From Thermodesulfobacteriota bacterium (lineage in GTDB: Bacteria; Desulfobacterota; Thermodesulfobacteria; Thermodesulfobacteriales; Thermodesulfatatoraceae): a DNA stretch of 13,186 nucleotides. Positions 1-7,467 of this stretch are shown here, one piece after another (within the stretch, counting starts at the first letter, position 1; each line of letters opens with the position of its first letter). Under the pieces are notes generated by a model. The model did not search any database, was not told the origin of the DNA, and saw only the letters and a program-made list of their open reading frames with translations. The stretch lies in the NCBI GenBank assembly GCA_013154385.1, contig JAADCO010000163.1:1-13186 (forward strand). The letters run 5' to 3'. The position numbers and the translations under genes are program-made.

Positions 1-470
1 ATGGTGGGCGGCTTTTCCTTGATGTTGTGGAGGAGACGATAGAGGAAGCTCGGCCCCTTGGCCAGCTCCGGCTTGAGCTCAAGGGCCTTCTCGTAGTCGC
101 GCATGGCTTCCTCGAAACGTCCCTCACGGTCGTTCAGGATGCCGCGGTTGGCCCAGGCCTCGGCGAACTGCGGGTCTTCCTCGATCAACTGGTCGAGGAT
201 GCGCCGCGCCTGCTCGTAGTCTTTGGTTTGGATGTAGACCAGGGCTTCGCCCAGACGGGCCGGCAAATAGGAAGGGTTTATCTTCTGGACCTCTCGGAAA
301 CACTCAAGGGCCCGTTCGTATTCTCCCCGGGCCAGGCGATAGTTTCCTTCGCGATAGGTCATCTCCCCGGGGAATTCCTCGCGGTCGGCGGTGATGTAAG
401 AAAACCCCCAGGCGAGAAACCCTACGACGAGGAGACCAATCATCAGGTTGCGCAGGTCTTGGGGTCGCAT
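1..470 (-). CDS. Membrane-anchored TPR-repeat protein, C-terminus cut by window edge
   Basis: This is an open frame of 156 codons on the minus strand that has no stop before the window edge, so only the N-terminal part is seen. It starts at an ATG at 470 with a GAGGGAG ribosome binding site just upstream. Residues 1-7 are polar, about 8-27 form one hydrophobic membrane segment (rich in L, V, G, F), and three TPR units follow at about 36-66, 67-100 and 101-134. They show typical spacing, for example YERALECFREVQKINP and FEEAMRDYEKALELKP. TPR proteins with one N-terminal anchor are usually scaffolds or assembly factors facing the periplasm. The substrate cannot be told from this sequence. The gene starts 45 bases after the symporter stop, with a hairpin between them, so it could be co-transcribed. 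The plus-strand ORF over the same bases is a shadow. Confidence 0.8.
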   Translation of the reverse strand, partial: MRPQDLRNLMIGLLVVGFLAWGFSYITADREEFPGEMTYREGNYRLARGEYERALECFREVQKINPSYLPARLGEALVYIQTKDYEQARRILDQLIEEDPQFAEAWANRGILNDREGRFEEAMRDYEKALELKPELAKGPSFLYRLLHNIKEKPPT

Positions 471-485
471 ATCTCCCTCGATTGA

Positions 486-508
486 AGGGGGCGGCTTTGC
501 CGCCCCCT
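486..508 (-). other. GC-rich perfect hairpin between symporter and TPR gene
   Basis: A 10-bp perfect stem (AGGGGGCGGC with GCCGCCCCCT) closes on a 3-base loop. It lies in the 45-base gap between the symporter stop and the TPR start. On the minus strand the stem is followed by TCAATC, not a T run, so it is a poor intrinsic terminator in the direction of the flanking genes. The five T's lie on the plus-strand side. It may act as an mRNA-stabilising or attenuating structure. Confidence 0.55.
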
Positions 509-515
509 CTCGTTT

Positions 516-2471
516 TTAGTCGGGCATATCAATATCGAAACGGGCCTTGTTGAGGTCGGCAATATCGTCCACCAGGGCCTTGATCTCTTTGTCGGGCATG
601 GTGGACATCTCCATTTTATAAGCCAGGAACCACATCATGAAGACACCGAGCACCCACCAGAGGATCTGCCAGGCCCAGACGGAGGGCATGCCGAAGATCC
701 AGGTGCTCATGTCCTTCGGGTCCCCGAAGATGGTGTTTCCCAGCACGGCACCGGGCCCGATGGCGAAGAAGAACCAGGTGAGGGTAATGGCCCAGGCCAC
801 GGGAACGAGCTTCTTCTTGTGCGGCGGAAGGCCCGCGTGCTCCTTCAGGAAGGCGTGGAACTTGAGACGATGCTCGGTGGCCTTCGGGTCCTGGGTGAAG
901 GCGGAGACGATGATGGCGATGGCCAGGTTGAAGATGATACCCCAACCGGCGGAGTGGATGGTGAGCGGCCAACGTCCCCAGGCCTTGATGCCCAGCCACT
1001 TCTGCCCGATGCTCTCCGTGCAGGTCACGGCGATGAGACCGGCGATCAGACCGAGCACGATTCCCTGACGGGTGAGCCAGGGCCAGTAGCAGGTTCCGAG
1101 AAGGGCCGGCCACATCTGGAAACCGTAAGCCACGGCCAGACCACCGAGGAGCACGAGGGCGTCCTTGGAGTAGGTGGCCACAAGGAGCGCGGCACCGGCG
1201 ATGAGGAAGACGGCGATGCGGCCCACGAGCTTCTGCTGGGCGTGGGTCGCTTCGGGGTTGATGTAGAAGCGATAGAGGTCACGGGTGATCATGCCGCTCG
1301 CCGTGGACATGTAAGCCGAACCGGTGGACTGCATGGCGGCCAGGGCGCAGACCGCAAGGATACCCACCAGCCAGGGCGCAGAGTCGGCCATGAGGCGGAT
1401 GAGGGCCGGAACGAGCATTCCCTGCTTACCGGGCATCTCCATGAGGTCCTTGCCGAGCTTCAGGACGTCTTTGGCGATCCCGAGCTCGAGGAGCTTAGCG
1501 TCGGCCCCGATGAGGTGCCCGCCGAGACCCTGCATGGCGGTGAAGATGATGAGGATGAAACCGATGCCCGCCGAAGAGGCCCAGACCTGCTGCGGCGCAA
1601 AGGGCTTGGGGTTCTTGTTGGAGAAGGCCCACATGGAGAAGGCCGGTGCGGACTGGATGCCCATCAGGGCGAACATGTAGGTGAGGATCATGACGCCCGT
1701 CCAGGCTCCGCCCACGGCGTTGAGACCGGATTTGACGAACTGGATGACGCCGGGAATGGCCACGTAGTGGCTGTAGCCGTCGGGCGTGAGTTTGGTGTCC
1801 ACCTGGGACATCTTGAAGATGCCTTCCTGGAGGGCGTGCCAGCCGCCTACGGCGTTGAGCGTAATTAAGCCGATGATGATGATACCCGCCGCCAGCATGA
1901 TGCACTGGGCGGTGTCTACGTAAGCCACGGCGCGCAGCCCTCCAAGCATCACGTAGATGACCACGACGATGGAAAGGAGCCACATTCCGGCTTCGACCCC
2001 GAGGAGGCCGTCACTCAGCACGTTGAAGAGAAAGCCCGAGGCGCGGAACTGGAGACCGAGATAGGGGATGGAGAAGATGAGGGCGACGATGACCACGAGG
2101 AGCCGAATGATGTTCGACTGGTAGTAGTGGGCGAACATCTCACCGGGGGTGACGTAACCGAAGCGTTTGCCGAGCATCCACTGGCGCTTGAGGAAGATGA
2201 CCCCGGTGAAGGGGATGGTGATGGCGTAGAAGGAAGCAAAGGCATACTGGAGACCGTCGCGGTAGATGAGTCCCGGATGTCCGATGAAAGTCCAGCCCGA
2301 AAAGGAGGTAGCCGTAGCCGCGAGAACGAAGACCCAGAGGGGGATCTTACGACCGGCAATGAAGTAGTCCGAAGCGGTCTTGGCGGTGCGTGCTCCCTTG
2401 ACCCCCCAAAAGATACAGTACGTCCAATAAAGAGCAACGAAGACAAATAACCAGATCACATGTGACGCCAT
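516..2471 (-). CDS. Sodium:solute symporter (SSS/SSF family)
   Basis: The product is a polytopic membrane transporter of 651 residues with about 13-14 hydrophobic segments. It would couple uptake of an organic solute to Na+ entry. Family marks are visible. There is an SDYFIAGRK stretch after the first helix (about 34-42), then ATSFSGWTFIGHPG (about 54-67) at the broken first core helix, GGLRAVAYVDTAQ (about 177-189), and GSAYMSTASGMITRDLY (about 384-400). The last contains the conserved Ser/Thr pair that forms the Na2 site in this family. The ATG at 2471 is preferred because AAGGAGGGG precedes it at good distance. A longer frame to 2510 would add 13 residues without a ribosome binding site. 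Substrate is not decidable by eye; monocarboxylates such as acetate or pyruvate, or proline, are usual for relatives. It follows the sufCB terminator, so it needs its own promoter in 2472-2577. Confidence 0.9.
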   Translation of the reverse strand: MASHVIWLFVFVALYWTYCIFWGVKGARTAKTASDYFIAGRKIPLWVFVLAATATSFSGWTFIGHPGLIYRDGLQYAFASFYAITIPFTGVIFLKRQWMLGKRFGYVTPGEMFAHYYQSNIIRLLVVIVALIFSIPYLGLQFRASGFLFNVLSDGLLGVEAGMWLLSIVVVIYVMLGGLRAVAYVDTAQCIMLAAGIIIIGLITLNAVGGWHALQEGIFKMSQVDTKLTPDGYSHYVAIPGVIQFVKSGLNAVGGAWTGVMILTYMFALMGIQSAPAFSMWAFSNKNPKPFAPQQVWASSAGIGFILIIFTAMQGLGGHLIGADAKLLELGIAKDVLKLGKDLMEMPGKQGMLVPALIRLMADSAPWLVGILAVCALAAMQSTGSAYMSTASGMITRDLYRFYINPEATHAQQKLVGRIAVFLIAGAALLVATYSKDALVLLGGLAVAYGFQMWPALLGTCYWPWLTRQGIVLGLIAGLIAVTCTESIGQKWLGIKAWGRWPLTIHSAGWGIIFNLAIAIIVSAFTQDPKATEHRLKFHAFLKEHAGLPPHKKKLVPVAWAITLTWFFFAIGPGAVLGNTIFGDPKDMSTWIFGMPSVWAWQILWWVLGVFMMWFLAYKMEMSTMPDKEIKALVDDIADLNKARFDIDMPD

Positions 2472-2577
2472 ACGCCCCTCCTTACACAGAAATTTGAATG
2501 TTTTAAGCAAAGGCTTCTAACAGGAAGAGGGGTTTTCTTCAAGATGAGGAAAAATCAACTATTTTGAATGAGACGTT

Positions 2578-2605
2578 AAAAGGGGCGGTTACGTGACCGC
2601 CCCTT
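2578..2605 (-). terminator. Rho-independent terminator after the sufB-like gene
   Basis: On the minus strand a 10-bp stem (AAGGGGCGGT with ACCGCCCCTT, arms 2580-2589 and 2596-2605) with a 6-base loop is followed by TTTT. It begins 7 bases after the sufB-like stop codon. It separates the suf pair from the symporter. Confidence 0.75.
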
Positions 2606-2611
2606 CGCTTC

Positions 2612-3793
2612 CTACATGCCCTTGCGGCACTCTTCGATGGCTTTGTCAATGCGCTCCTGGAGCTCGGGGGGGAGGCCTTCGATGCGCACGTTGAGGAAGC
2701 CGCGCACCACCAGGCTGGTGGCCTCTTCTTCGGTGAGCCCGCGGGCCATGAGGTATTCGATCTCTTCGCGGGCGATCTTACCCACCGCGGCCTCGTGCGA
2801 CATGTCAACGTTGGAATGGTGGGCCTCAAGCTCGGGGATGGCGATGATGTAGCCTTCGTCCGAGAGCATGAGCCCCTGACATTCGAGATGGGCCTTGATC
2901 TCCGGGGCCTGGCCGATGAGGTGTCCGCGCGCGATGACCTCTCCTCCGTAGCACACCGTGCGGGAGATGATCTCCGCACGCGTCTTCGGGGCCTCGAGGA
3001 TGACCCGCGAACCCAGGTCCAGGAAGGAACCCTGGGGCGCGGCGACGACCGAATTGAACTGCCCCACGGCTTCCGGGCCCTTGAGGCGGCAGACGGGAAA
3101 GGCCTTGATGGAGCCCACCTTGTCGAGGGAGATGTAGTTCGAGATCATGACGCCCTTTTCTTCCACCCAGATGCCGGTGCGCGGGCGCACGTGCACCCCT
3201 TCGCCCCATTCGTGGATCATGGTGTAGGTGAGCTTTCCGCCCTTCTTTATGTAGAACTCCGAGACTCCGATGTGGAGCCCGGACACCACGTGAGGGCCGG
3301 TGGTGCAACCGGTGATGATGTGGAGTTCGGCGCCTTCCTCCACGATGACGATGTTGTGCACGCGCTGGGCCACCTGGTCGGTGCGGATGTAGAGGCAGGC
3401 CTGGAGGGGATAGATGACCTTCTCTCCGGCGCGGATCCGGATGAAGTAGCCGTTGTCCAGGTCCTCTGCGGTGATCTTGGTGAAGACGTCCTTGTCCGGG
3501 GGAACGGCCTTCCAGAGGTAGTCGCGCGCCAGCCAGTCGTATTTGCGCAGGGCCTCGGTGATCGGCAGGAGCTCCACCCCTTCGGGCATCTCGCAATGGC
3601 AGGAGAGCACCTGGCAGTCGGCCTGGATGAAGGTGCCCAGCCGGTTGGTCTCCTCCGGATCGACCCCCACCTCTCGAAAACGTTCTATCTCTTCAGGGCT
3701 CAAGTCTTCGAGAGACTTGGGTCCTTCGACTTTCTTGGCCGGGATGAACTTTTCGAGTTCTAACTCTGCGGAATTTCCATTCTTTTCAGGCAT
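2612..3793 (-). CDS. sufB: SufB/SufD-family Fe-S cluster scaffold (minimal SmsB-like)
   Basis: A 393-residue SufB/SufD-family beta-helix protein, shorter than E. coli SufB (495). It would work with SufC to assemble [4Fe-4S] clusters in the cytoplasm. The C-terminal core has Cys305 (ECQGLML) and Glu334 (SHEAAVGK) exactly 29 residues apart. In E. coli SufB the functional Cys405 and Glu434 have the same spacing, which argues for a SufB-type catalytic site and not a SufD. REEIEYLMARGLTEEEA and VVRGFLNV follow as in SufB. The N-terminal part holds an unusual Cys group (C60, C65, C67). The ATG at 3793 has GAGGAG 8 bases upstream. A GTG at 3802 in the same frame is too close to that site. The gene overlaps sufC by 34 bases, so translation is probably coupled. 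No sufS, sufU or separate sufD is next to it. The name could also be smsB. Confidence 0.88.
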   Translation of the reverse strand: MPEKNGNSAELELEKFIPAKKVEGPKSLEDLSPEEIERFREVGVDPEETNRLGTFIQADCQVLSCHCEMPEGVELLPITEALRKYDWLARDYLWKAVPPDKDVFTKITAEDLDNGYFIRIRAGEKVIYPLQACLYIRTDQVAQRVHNIVIVEEGAELHIITGCTTGPHVVSGLHIGVSEFYIKKGGKLTYTMIHEWGEGVHVRPRTGIWVEEKGVMISNYISLDKVGSIKAFPVCRLKGPEAVGQFNSVVAAPQGSFLDLGSRVILEAPKTRAEIISRTVCYGGEVIARGHLIGQAPEIKAHLECQGLMLSDEGYIIAIPELEAHHSNVDMSHEAAVGKIAREEIEYLMARGLTEEEATSLVVRGFLNVRIEGLPPELQERIDKAIEECRKGM

Positions 3794-4518
3794 TTTAGAC
3801 ACTCCTCGTAGCCGTGTTTTTGGATTCCTTCAAAGATTTCCTGGGGGTTGCCCTGACAATAGATGCGGCCATCGAGCATGACGTAGCCCCGATCAGCCGG
3901 AACGTAATTGAGGATGAACCCGGTATGGGTGATGATGAGGCCGCTTTTCTGCCGCGGCCGATGGGAGTCTTTCTGAAGGAGCTTGCGGATCATCTTGCCG
4001 ATGATCTCGATGTTTTCCATGTCTACCCCGGACTCCGGTTCGTCGAGGAGGGCCAGGTCTGGAGACTGGACCAGGAGCTGGAGGAGTTCGCTCTTCTTCA
4101 GCTCGCCCCCGGAGAAGCCCAGGTTTACGTCACGGTCGAGGAAGTCCTCGAAACCGAATTCGCGCGCCAGTTCCTGGATGCGATATCCGTTCTCTCGCGC
4201 ACAGAGCTCGAGCAACTCCCGCAACTTGACCCCTTTGATGCTCGGCGGCCTCTGGAACATGATGCCGATGCCCTTCCGGGCCCGCTCGTAAGGGGGAAGA
4301 TGGGTGATGTCTTCGCCCTTGAAGATGATCTTGCCGTGCCGGACCCTGTACTCCGGAAACCCCATGATGGTCATGAGGAGGGAGGTCTTGCCCGAACCGT
4401 TGCGACCAAACAGGACGTGCGTCTCTCCTACGGGAATGTTGAGACTGACTCCCTTGAGAACTTCCTTGCCCTCTACCTCTACCCAAAGGTCTTGGACCTC
4501 TAACATCGTGCCCGTCAT
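3760..4518 (-). CDS. sufC: SufC-family Fe-S assembly ATPase
   Basis: A 252-residue cytoplasmic ABC-type ATPase that would drive cluster assembly on the SufB-like scaffold. Visible motifs are Walker A GRNGSGKTS (38-46), the Q-loop Gln89 in MFQRPP, the signature GFSGGELKKSELLQ (134-147), Walker B LALLDEPESGVD (155-166) and the H-loop His198 (IITHTG). The SGGELKKSELLQ and ESGVD forms are the SufC kind (compare SGGEKKRNEILQ and DSGLD) and not those of an importer ATPase, and no permease gene is near. The start at 4518 has AAGGGG 6 bases upstream; an in-frame ATG at 4506 is possible. The last 34 bases overlap the next gene. A C-terminal extension (EECLKCLKRM) carries a CX2C pair. Confidence 0.92.
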   Translation of the reverse strand: MTGTMLEVQDLWVEVEGKEVLKGVSLNIPVGETHVLFGRNGSGKTSLLMTIMGFPEYRVRHGKIIFKGEDITHLPPYERARKGIGIMFQRPPSIKGVKLRELLELCARENGYRIQELAREFGFEDFLDRDVNLGFSGGELKKSELLQLLVQSPDLALLDEPESGVDMENIEIIGKMIRKLLQKDSHRPRQKSGLIITHTGFILNYVPADRGYVMLDGRIYCQGNPQEIFEGIQKHGYEECLKCLKRMEIPQS

Positions 4519-4556
4519 TTTCGGCCCCTTGTGTAAAAATGTGCTAGTTTAGAATC

Positions 4557-4585
4557 ATTTTAACTTGTTTTGGCCCTTATCGCAA
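4557..4585 (-). promoter_or_regulatory. Candidate sigma-70-type promoter for sufCB
   Basis: Read on the minus strand there is TTGCGA, a 17-base spacer, then TAAAAT, about 40 bases upstream of the sufC ATG. The -10 matches the consensus in five of six bases and the -35 in four of six. It lies in the divergent region shared with alr. No equally good promoter was found for alr on the plus strand. Confidence 0.4.
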
Positions 4586-4610
4586 AGGCAAAAAGCAATT
4601 AAAACTAGAG

Positions 4611-5765
4611 TTGGTATCATTGCCAAGAAAAACAAGGGGGTCGGATATTCGTTGGTCGGCCTGGGCGGAAATAGATCTCCAGGCTTTGAGGGAGAACCTC
4701 AAGGCGATTAAGGAGCTGGTTGGTCCCCAAGTCTCCATTCTTCCGGTCATCAAGAGCGAGGCTTACGGCCACGGTCTGATCCCGATAGCCAAGGTTTTGG
4801 CGGCCGAGGGAGTCTACGGCTTCGGCCTCTCGGATCTTGAAGAAGTGCAGCGCATCCGCGAAGCGGGCCTGGCCCTTCCGGTGATCCTCCTCTCGGGTTT
4901 TGAGCCCTCCTGGCTCCCGGAGATAGTCCGGTTGCGGGTCATCCCGGCGGTGATCGACCTTTATCAACTGCGCTTGCTGGCGGAGTTCAGCAAGCGGCAG
5001 GGCAAGAAGGTGGCCCTTCATTTGAAGATAGACACCGGCATGAACCGTCTGGGGATCCATCCGTCGGAGCTTGACCAGGCCCTGAGCCTCCTTGAGGACA
5101 ACCCCCAGCTTGAGCTCTCCGGGGTGATGTCCCATTTGGCGGCGGGGGAGCATCCGCGCGCCGTGATCACCCGGCAGCAAAAGGCGCTCTTCGAGGAGGC
5201 CCTCAAGGAGATCAAGCGTCGGGGGTTTCGGCCCCGTTTCATCCATCTGGCCAATTCGGCGGCCTGCATCCTCGACGCCAAGGCGCGTTACAACCTGGTG
5301 CGTCCGGGGCTTGCGCTCTACGGGGTCTATCCCGGGCCGGAGGCCCGCAAGAAGATCAAGCTGAAGCCCGTGATGACCTACAAGGCGCGGGTCCTTTCCG
5401 TCAAGGAGGTGGCCAAGGGCGAAGGGGTCGGTTACGGCCCGCTTTACCGGAGCCAGGGGCCTATGAAATTGGCCCTCGTGCCGGTAGGCTATGACGATGG
5501 CTACCTGAGGGCCCTTTCCAACCGGGGGTTCGCCTCGCTGAAGGGAGAAAGGGTCCCGGTGGTGGGAGCGGTTTCCATGCGATGCACGGCCTTTGACGTG
5601 AGCGCCCTGAAGGACGTCTCTCCGGGAGACGAGATCGTCCTCCTCGGTGGGGAAGGGGGAGAGGTCCCGGTTGAGGAACTCGCCGCGCGGGCCGGCCTCA
5701 TCAGTTACGAGTTGCTCTGTCTTTTGGGGAGAAAGGTGAGCAAAATCTATCTGAGGTCTTCGTGA
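4611..5765 (+). CDS. alr: Alanine racemase
   Basis: A cytoplasmic PLP enzyme that interconverts L- and D-alanine for peptidoglycan. The 384-residue length is normal. The PLP lysine is Lys48 in PVIKSEAYGHG. The barrel motifs KIDTGMNRLGI (139-149) and LVRPGLALYG (229-238) are present. Tyr275 in GVGYGPLY matches the second catalytic base, and VGYDDGYLR (292-300) follows. The usual VSMD/N sequence near the substrate site reads VSMRC here (321-325), an Arg where Asp or Asn is standard. There is no ATG near the start. TTG at 4611 is taken as the longest choice, and TTG at 4620, 9 bases from a weak AGAG, is equally likely. The stop overlaps the tatB start by one base, so the three genes probably form one operon. 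Confidence 0.92.
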   Translation: MVSLPRKTRGSDIRWSAWAEIDLQALRENLKAIKELVGPQVSILPVIKSEAYGHGLIPIAKVLAAEGVYGFGLSDLEEVQRIREAGLALPVILLSGFEPSWLPEIVRLRVIPAVIDLYQLRLLAEFSKRQGKKVALHLKIDTGMNRLGIHPSELDQALSLLEDNPQLELSGVMSHLAAGEHPRAVITRQQKALFEEALKEIKRRGFRPRFIHLANSAACILDAKARYNLVRPGLALYGVYPGPEARKKIKLKPVMTYKARVLSVKEVAKGEGVGYGPLYRSQGPMKLALVPVGYDDGYLRALSNRGFASLKGERVPVVGAVSMRCTAFDVSALKDVSPGDEIVLLGGEGGEVPVEELAARAGLISYELLCLLGRKVSKIYLRSS

Positions 5766-6115
5766 TGTTCGGCATAGGTTTTCCGGAACTGGTGGTCATC
5801 TTTGTCGTGGCCCTCATCGTCCTCGGGCCGGAGAGGCTGCCGGAGCTTGCGCGCGGGGCGGCACGCTGGGTGATCGAACTGCGCAAGGCCGCCGACGAAC
5901 TGAAACGCGAACTGGGGGCGGACGAGCTGGAAAAGGGCCGAGACGAGGTGAGAAAGGTGAAAGAGGCCCTTCTCCGCGAGGTCTACGTGCCTCCGAGCCC
6001 GGAAGAGACGAAGCGCACACCACCCAAGGAGAAACCGCGGGAGACCGGCTCCGCCGCGGAGCCTTCCGAGGCAAAGTCCAAGGAGAAGAAAGCCTCCCAA
6101 GATGGAAAGGCCTAA
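5765..6115 (+). CDS. tatB: Twin-arginine translocase TatA/TatB-family subunit, TatB-like
   Basis: A 116-residue inner-membrane subunit of the Tat pathway, which exports folded cofactor-containing proteins. It has one N-terminal membrane helix (about 6-20) with Glu8 (FPEL), as in TatB, where TatA usually has Gln. The Gly21-Pro22 hinge (LGPERLP) and an amphipathic helix (about 24-48) follow, then a charged Pro/Lys/Glu-rich tail. ATG at 5765 overlaps the alr TGA in TGATG; a GTG one codon earlier is possible. The length and tail suit TatB, but TatA and TatB are close, so the subtype is less sure than the family. The next gene is tatC, with a 14-base overlap. No second TatA-like gene is in the window. 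Confidence 0.85.
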   Translation: MFGIGFPELVVIFVVALIVLGPERLPELARGAARWVIELRKAADELKRELGADELEKGRDEVRKVKEALLREVYVPPSPEETKRTPPKEKPRETGSAAEPSEAKSKEKKASQDGKA

Positions 6116-6812
6116 CTTTACCGTCCTCACCCATTTCGACGAGCTGAGGAAGAGGCTCCTCATCTTCATCGGGTTCCTCTTTTTGGTCTGGGTGGTGCTC
6201 TTCAGCCAGTTTTCCCGGCTGGTCCCCTTTTTCGTCTGGCCCTACCATCGGGCCTTTCCCTCGCGGGAACTCGATCTCGTCTTCACCACCCTGCCCGAGG
6301 CCATCATGGCGGCGCTCAAGAGCACGTTCTTCCTTGCGCTTGCGCTTTCTCTGCCGCTTCTCCTCTTTCAGGCCTGGCGCTTTTTGAGCCCGGCCCTCTA
6401 CGAGCACGAAAAGAAGGCCCTGCGGAAGGTCATCTTCCTCGTCACCATCTTCGCCCTCGGGGGGATGGCCCTGGCCTATCTCCTGATCCTCCCCACGTTG
6501 CTCAAGCTCTTCCTGGGCATGGGCTACGCGCGCTTTACGCCTTATCTGCGGGTCCAGAGCTATCTCTCCTTCCTGGGCAAGGGGCTTCTGGTGGCCGCGG
6601 TGGTCGCCCAGCTCCCGGCGGTGGTGGCCCTGCTGCTCAAGGCCGGCCTCATCCCGGCGCAGGTGCGGCACAAGAGATTCTTCTATCTGGCGGGCGGGGC
6701 CTATCTCGTGGCCCTCTTCATCTCTCCGGCGGATATCGTTTCCCAGATCATTCTCGCGGCGGCCTTCTATCTCCTCATGGAGTTGGGCTTTTTGCTGGCC
6801 CGGCTCTTTTAA
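6102..6812 (+). CDS. tatC: Twin-arginine translocase subunit TatC
   Basis: A 236-residue polytopic membrane protein, the Tat receptor that binds the RR signal. Six membrane segments can be traced. The N-terminal HFDELRKRL (11-19) matches the HLxELRxR family motif, with Glu14 and Arg16. FTTLPEAI (61-68) sits in the first periplasmic region. FQAWRFLSPALYEHEKK (89-105) matches the conserved cytoplasmic loop, and Glu103 aligns with the Glu needed for signal-peptide binding in E. coli TatC. The ATG lies within the end of tatB. A Tat-dependent Fe-S protein is encoded 650 bases downstream. Confidence 0.95.
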   Translation: MERPNFTVLTHFDELRKRLLIFIGFLFLVWVVLFSQFSRLVPFFVWPYHRAFPSRELDLVFTTLPEAIMAALKSTFFLALALSLPLLLFQAWRFLSPALYEHEKKALRKVIFLVTIFALGGMALAYLLILPTLLKLFLGMGYARFTPYLRVQSYLSFLGKGLLVAAVVAQLPAVVALLLKAGLIPAQVRHKRFFYLAGGAYLVALFISPADIVSQIILAAAFYLLMELGFLLARLF

Positions 6813-7006
6813 GGCAAAAGCAAAACTTTTGAACAGAACATGCAGCTAATCTTAAAACCGGACAGATGCGAAAAAAATTGATTTCAAAATGGCCTTTCTT
6901 CTTTCTAATTTGCGAAAAAGTCTGAAATCCGGCATGAGATACTTTTTGACGAGACCCATGGAGGGGTTTAAGCTCCAGTAACAAACCTTTAAAGAGGAGG
7001 TAAACT

Positions 7007-7387
7007 ATGGTGCGTAAGATTCTGGGAATGGTGGTTGGGTTGGCGGTAGGATTAGCCTTTTACGGGTTTGCCGTAGCTGGTGGTCAGGGTCCGGAGACCA
7101 TCGTTCTTCATTCGAAGAAGGGTGACGTTACTTTCAATCACTGGAAGCACCAGACCGAGCTCAACATCCCTTGCGCCGAGTGCCATCACGGTCCGGGTCA
7201 TTCCGAATACAAGCCTGGGATGAAGATCGAGAAATGTGAGACCTGCCACAACGCCAACATGCCCAACAAGAAGCTCAACAAGCCCATGAAGGCCTTTCAT
7301 GCCAATTGTAAGGGTTGTCACAAGCAGATGGCGGCTAAGCATCCCAACGCTCCCACCAAGTGCAACGGTTGCCACAAGAAGAAGTAA
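7007..7387 (+). CDS. Periplasmic tetrahaem cytochrome c, class III (c3-like)
   Basis: A 126-residue small multihaem cytochrome for periplasmic electron transfer. Residues 1-24 are a Sec signal peptide ending AVA. The mature part has four CXXCH sites: C56-C59-H60, C77-C80-H81, C101-C104-H105 and C119-C122-H123. Four further histidines at c3-like positions (H45 and H48 in FNHWKH, H61 after the first site, H98) would give four bis-His haems. Unlike Desulfovibrio c3, every site is CXXCH and none is CX4CH. The mature protein is Lys-rich, which suits docking to acidic partners. A strong AGAGGAGG site lies 6 bases before the ATG. A terminator follows, so it may be made in excess over the genes downstream. 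Confidence 0.92.
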   Translation: MVRKILGMVVGLAVGLAFYGFAVAGGQGPETIVLHSKKGDVTFNHWKHQTELNIPCAECHHGPGHSEYKPGMKIEKCETCHNANMPNKKLNKPMKAFHANCKGCHKQMAAKHPNAPTKCNGCHKKK

Positions 7388-7412
7388 GATGACGTTCATC
7401 GGCTGAAAATCG

Positions 7413-7438
7413 AAGGCCCCCTTTCGGGGGCCTTTTTT
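7413..7438 (+). terminator. Rho-independent terminator after the tetrahaem cytochrome
   Basis: A perfect 9-bp stem (AAGGCCCCC with GGGGGCCTT) with loop TTTC is followed by a run of T's to 7438. It lies only 30 bases before the next ATG, so that gene either depends on read-through or has a promoter inside the cytochrome gene. Confidence 0.85.
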
Positions 7439-7467
7439 GAAATTTAGGAGTTTAAGGGGTGAGACTC

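Noticed and set aside
819..1868. Long plus-strand ORF of 349 codons opposite the symporter
   Set aside because: It is antisense to a well-supported SSS transporter, has low-complexity Gly/Asp/Glu/His-rich translation and no motif. High GC creates such shadow frames.
2795..3763. Plus-strand ORF of 322 codons opposite the sufB-like gene
   Set aside because: It is antisense to a gene with clear SufB motifs; the translation is compositionally odd and has no family pattern.
5814..6671. Minus-strand ORF of 285 codons opposite tatB and tatC
   Set aside because: The charged repetitive translation is a reverse reading of hydrophobic tatC codons, with no ribosome binding site.
6815..6831. Hairpin CAAAAG-N5-CTTTTG after tatC as a terminator
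   Set aside because: Six mostly A-T pairs with no T run; too weak to call.
6960..6974. Sigma-54-like sequence TGGAGGGGTTTAAGC before the tetrahaem cytochrome
   Set aside because: GG and GC spacing is right, but the -12 element reads AAGC and not TTGC, the -24 element is poor beyond TGG, and no copy of the palindromic operator lies upstream.
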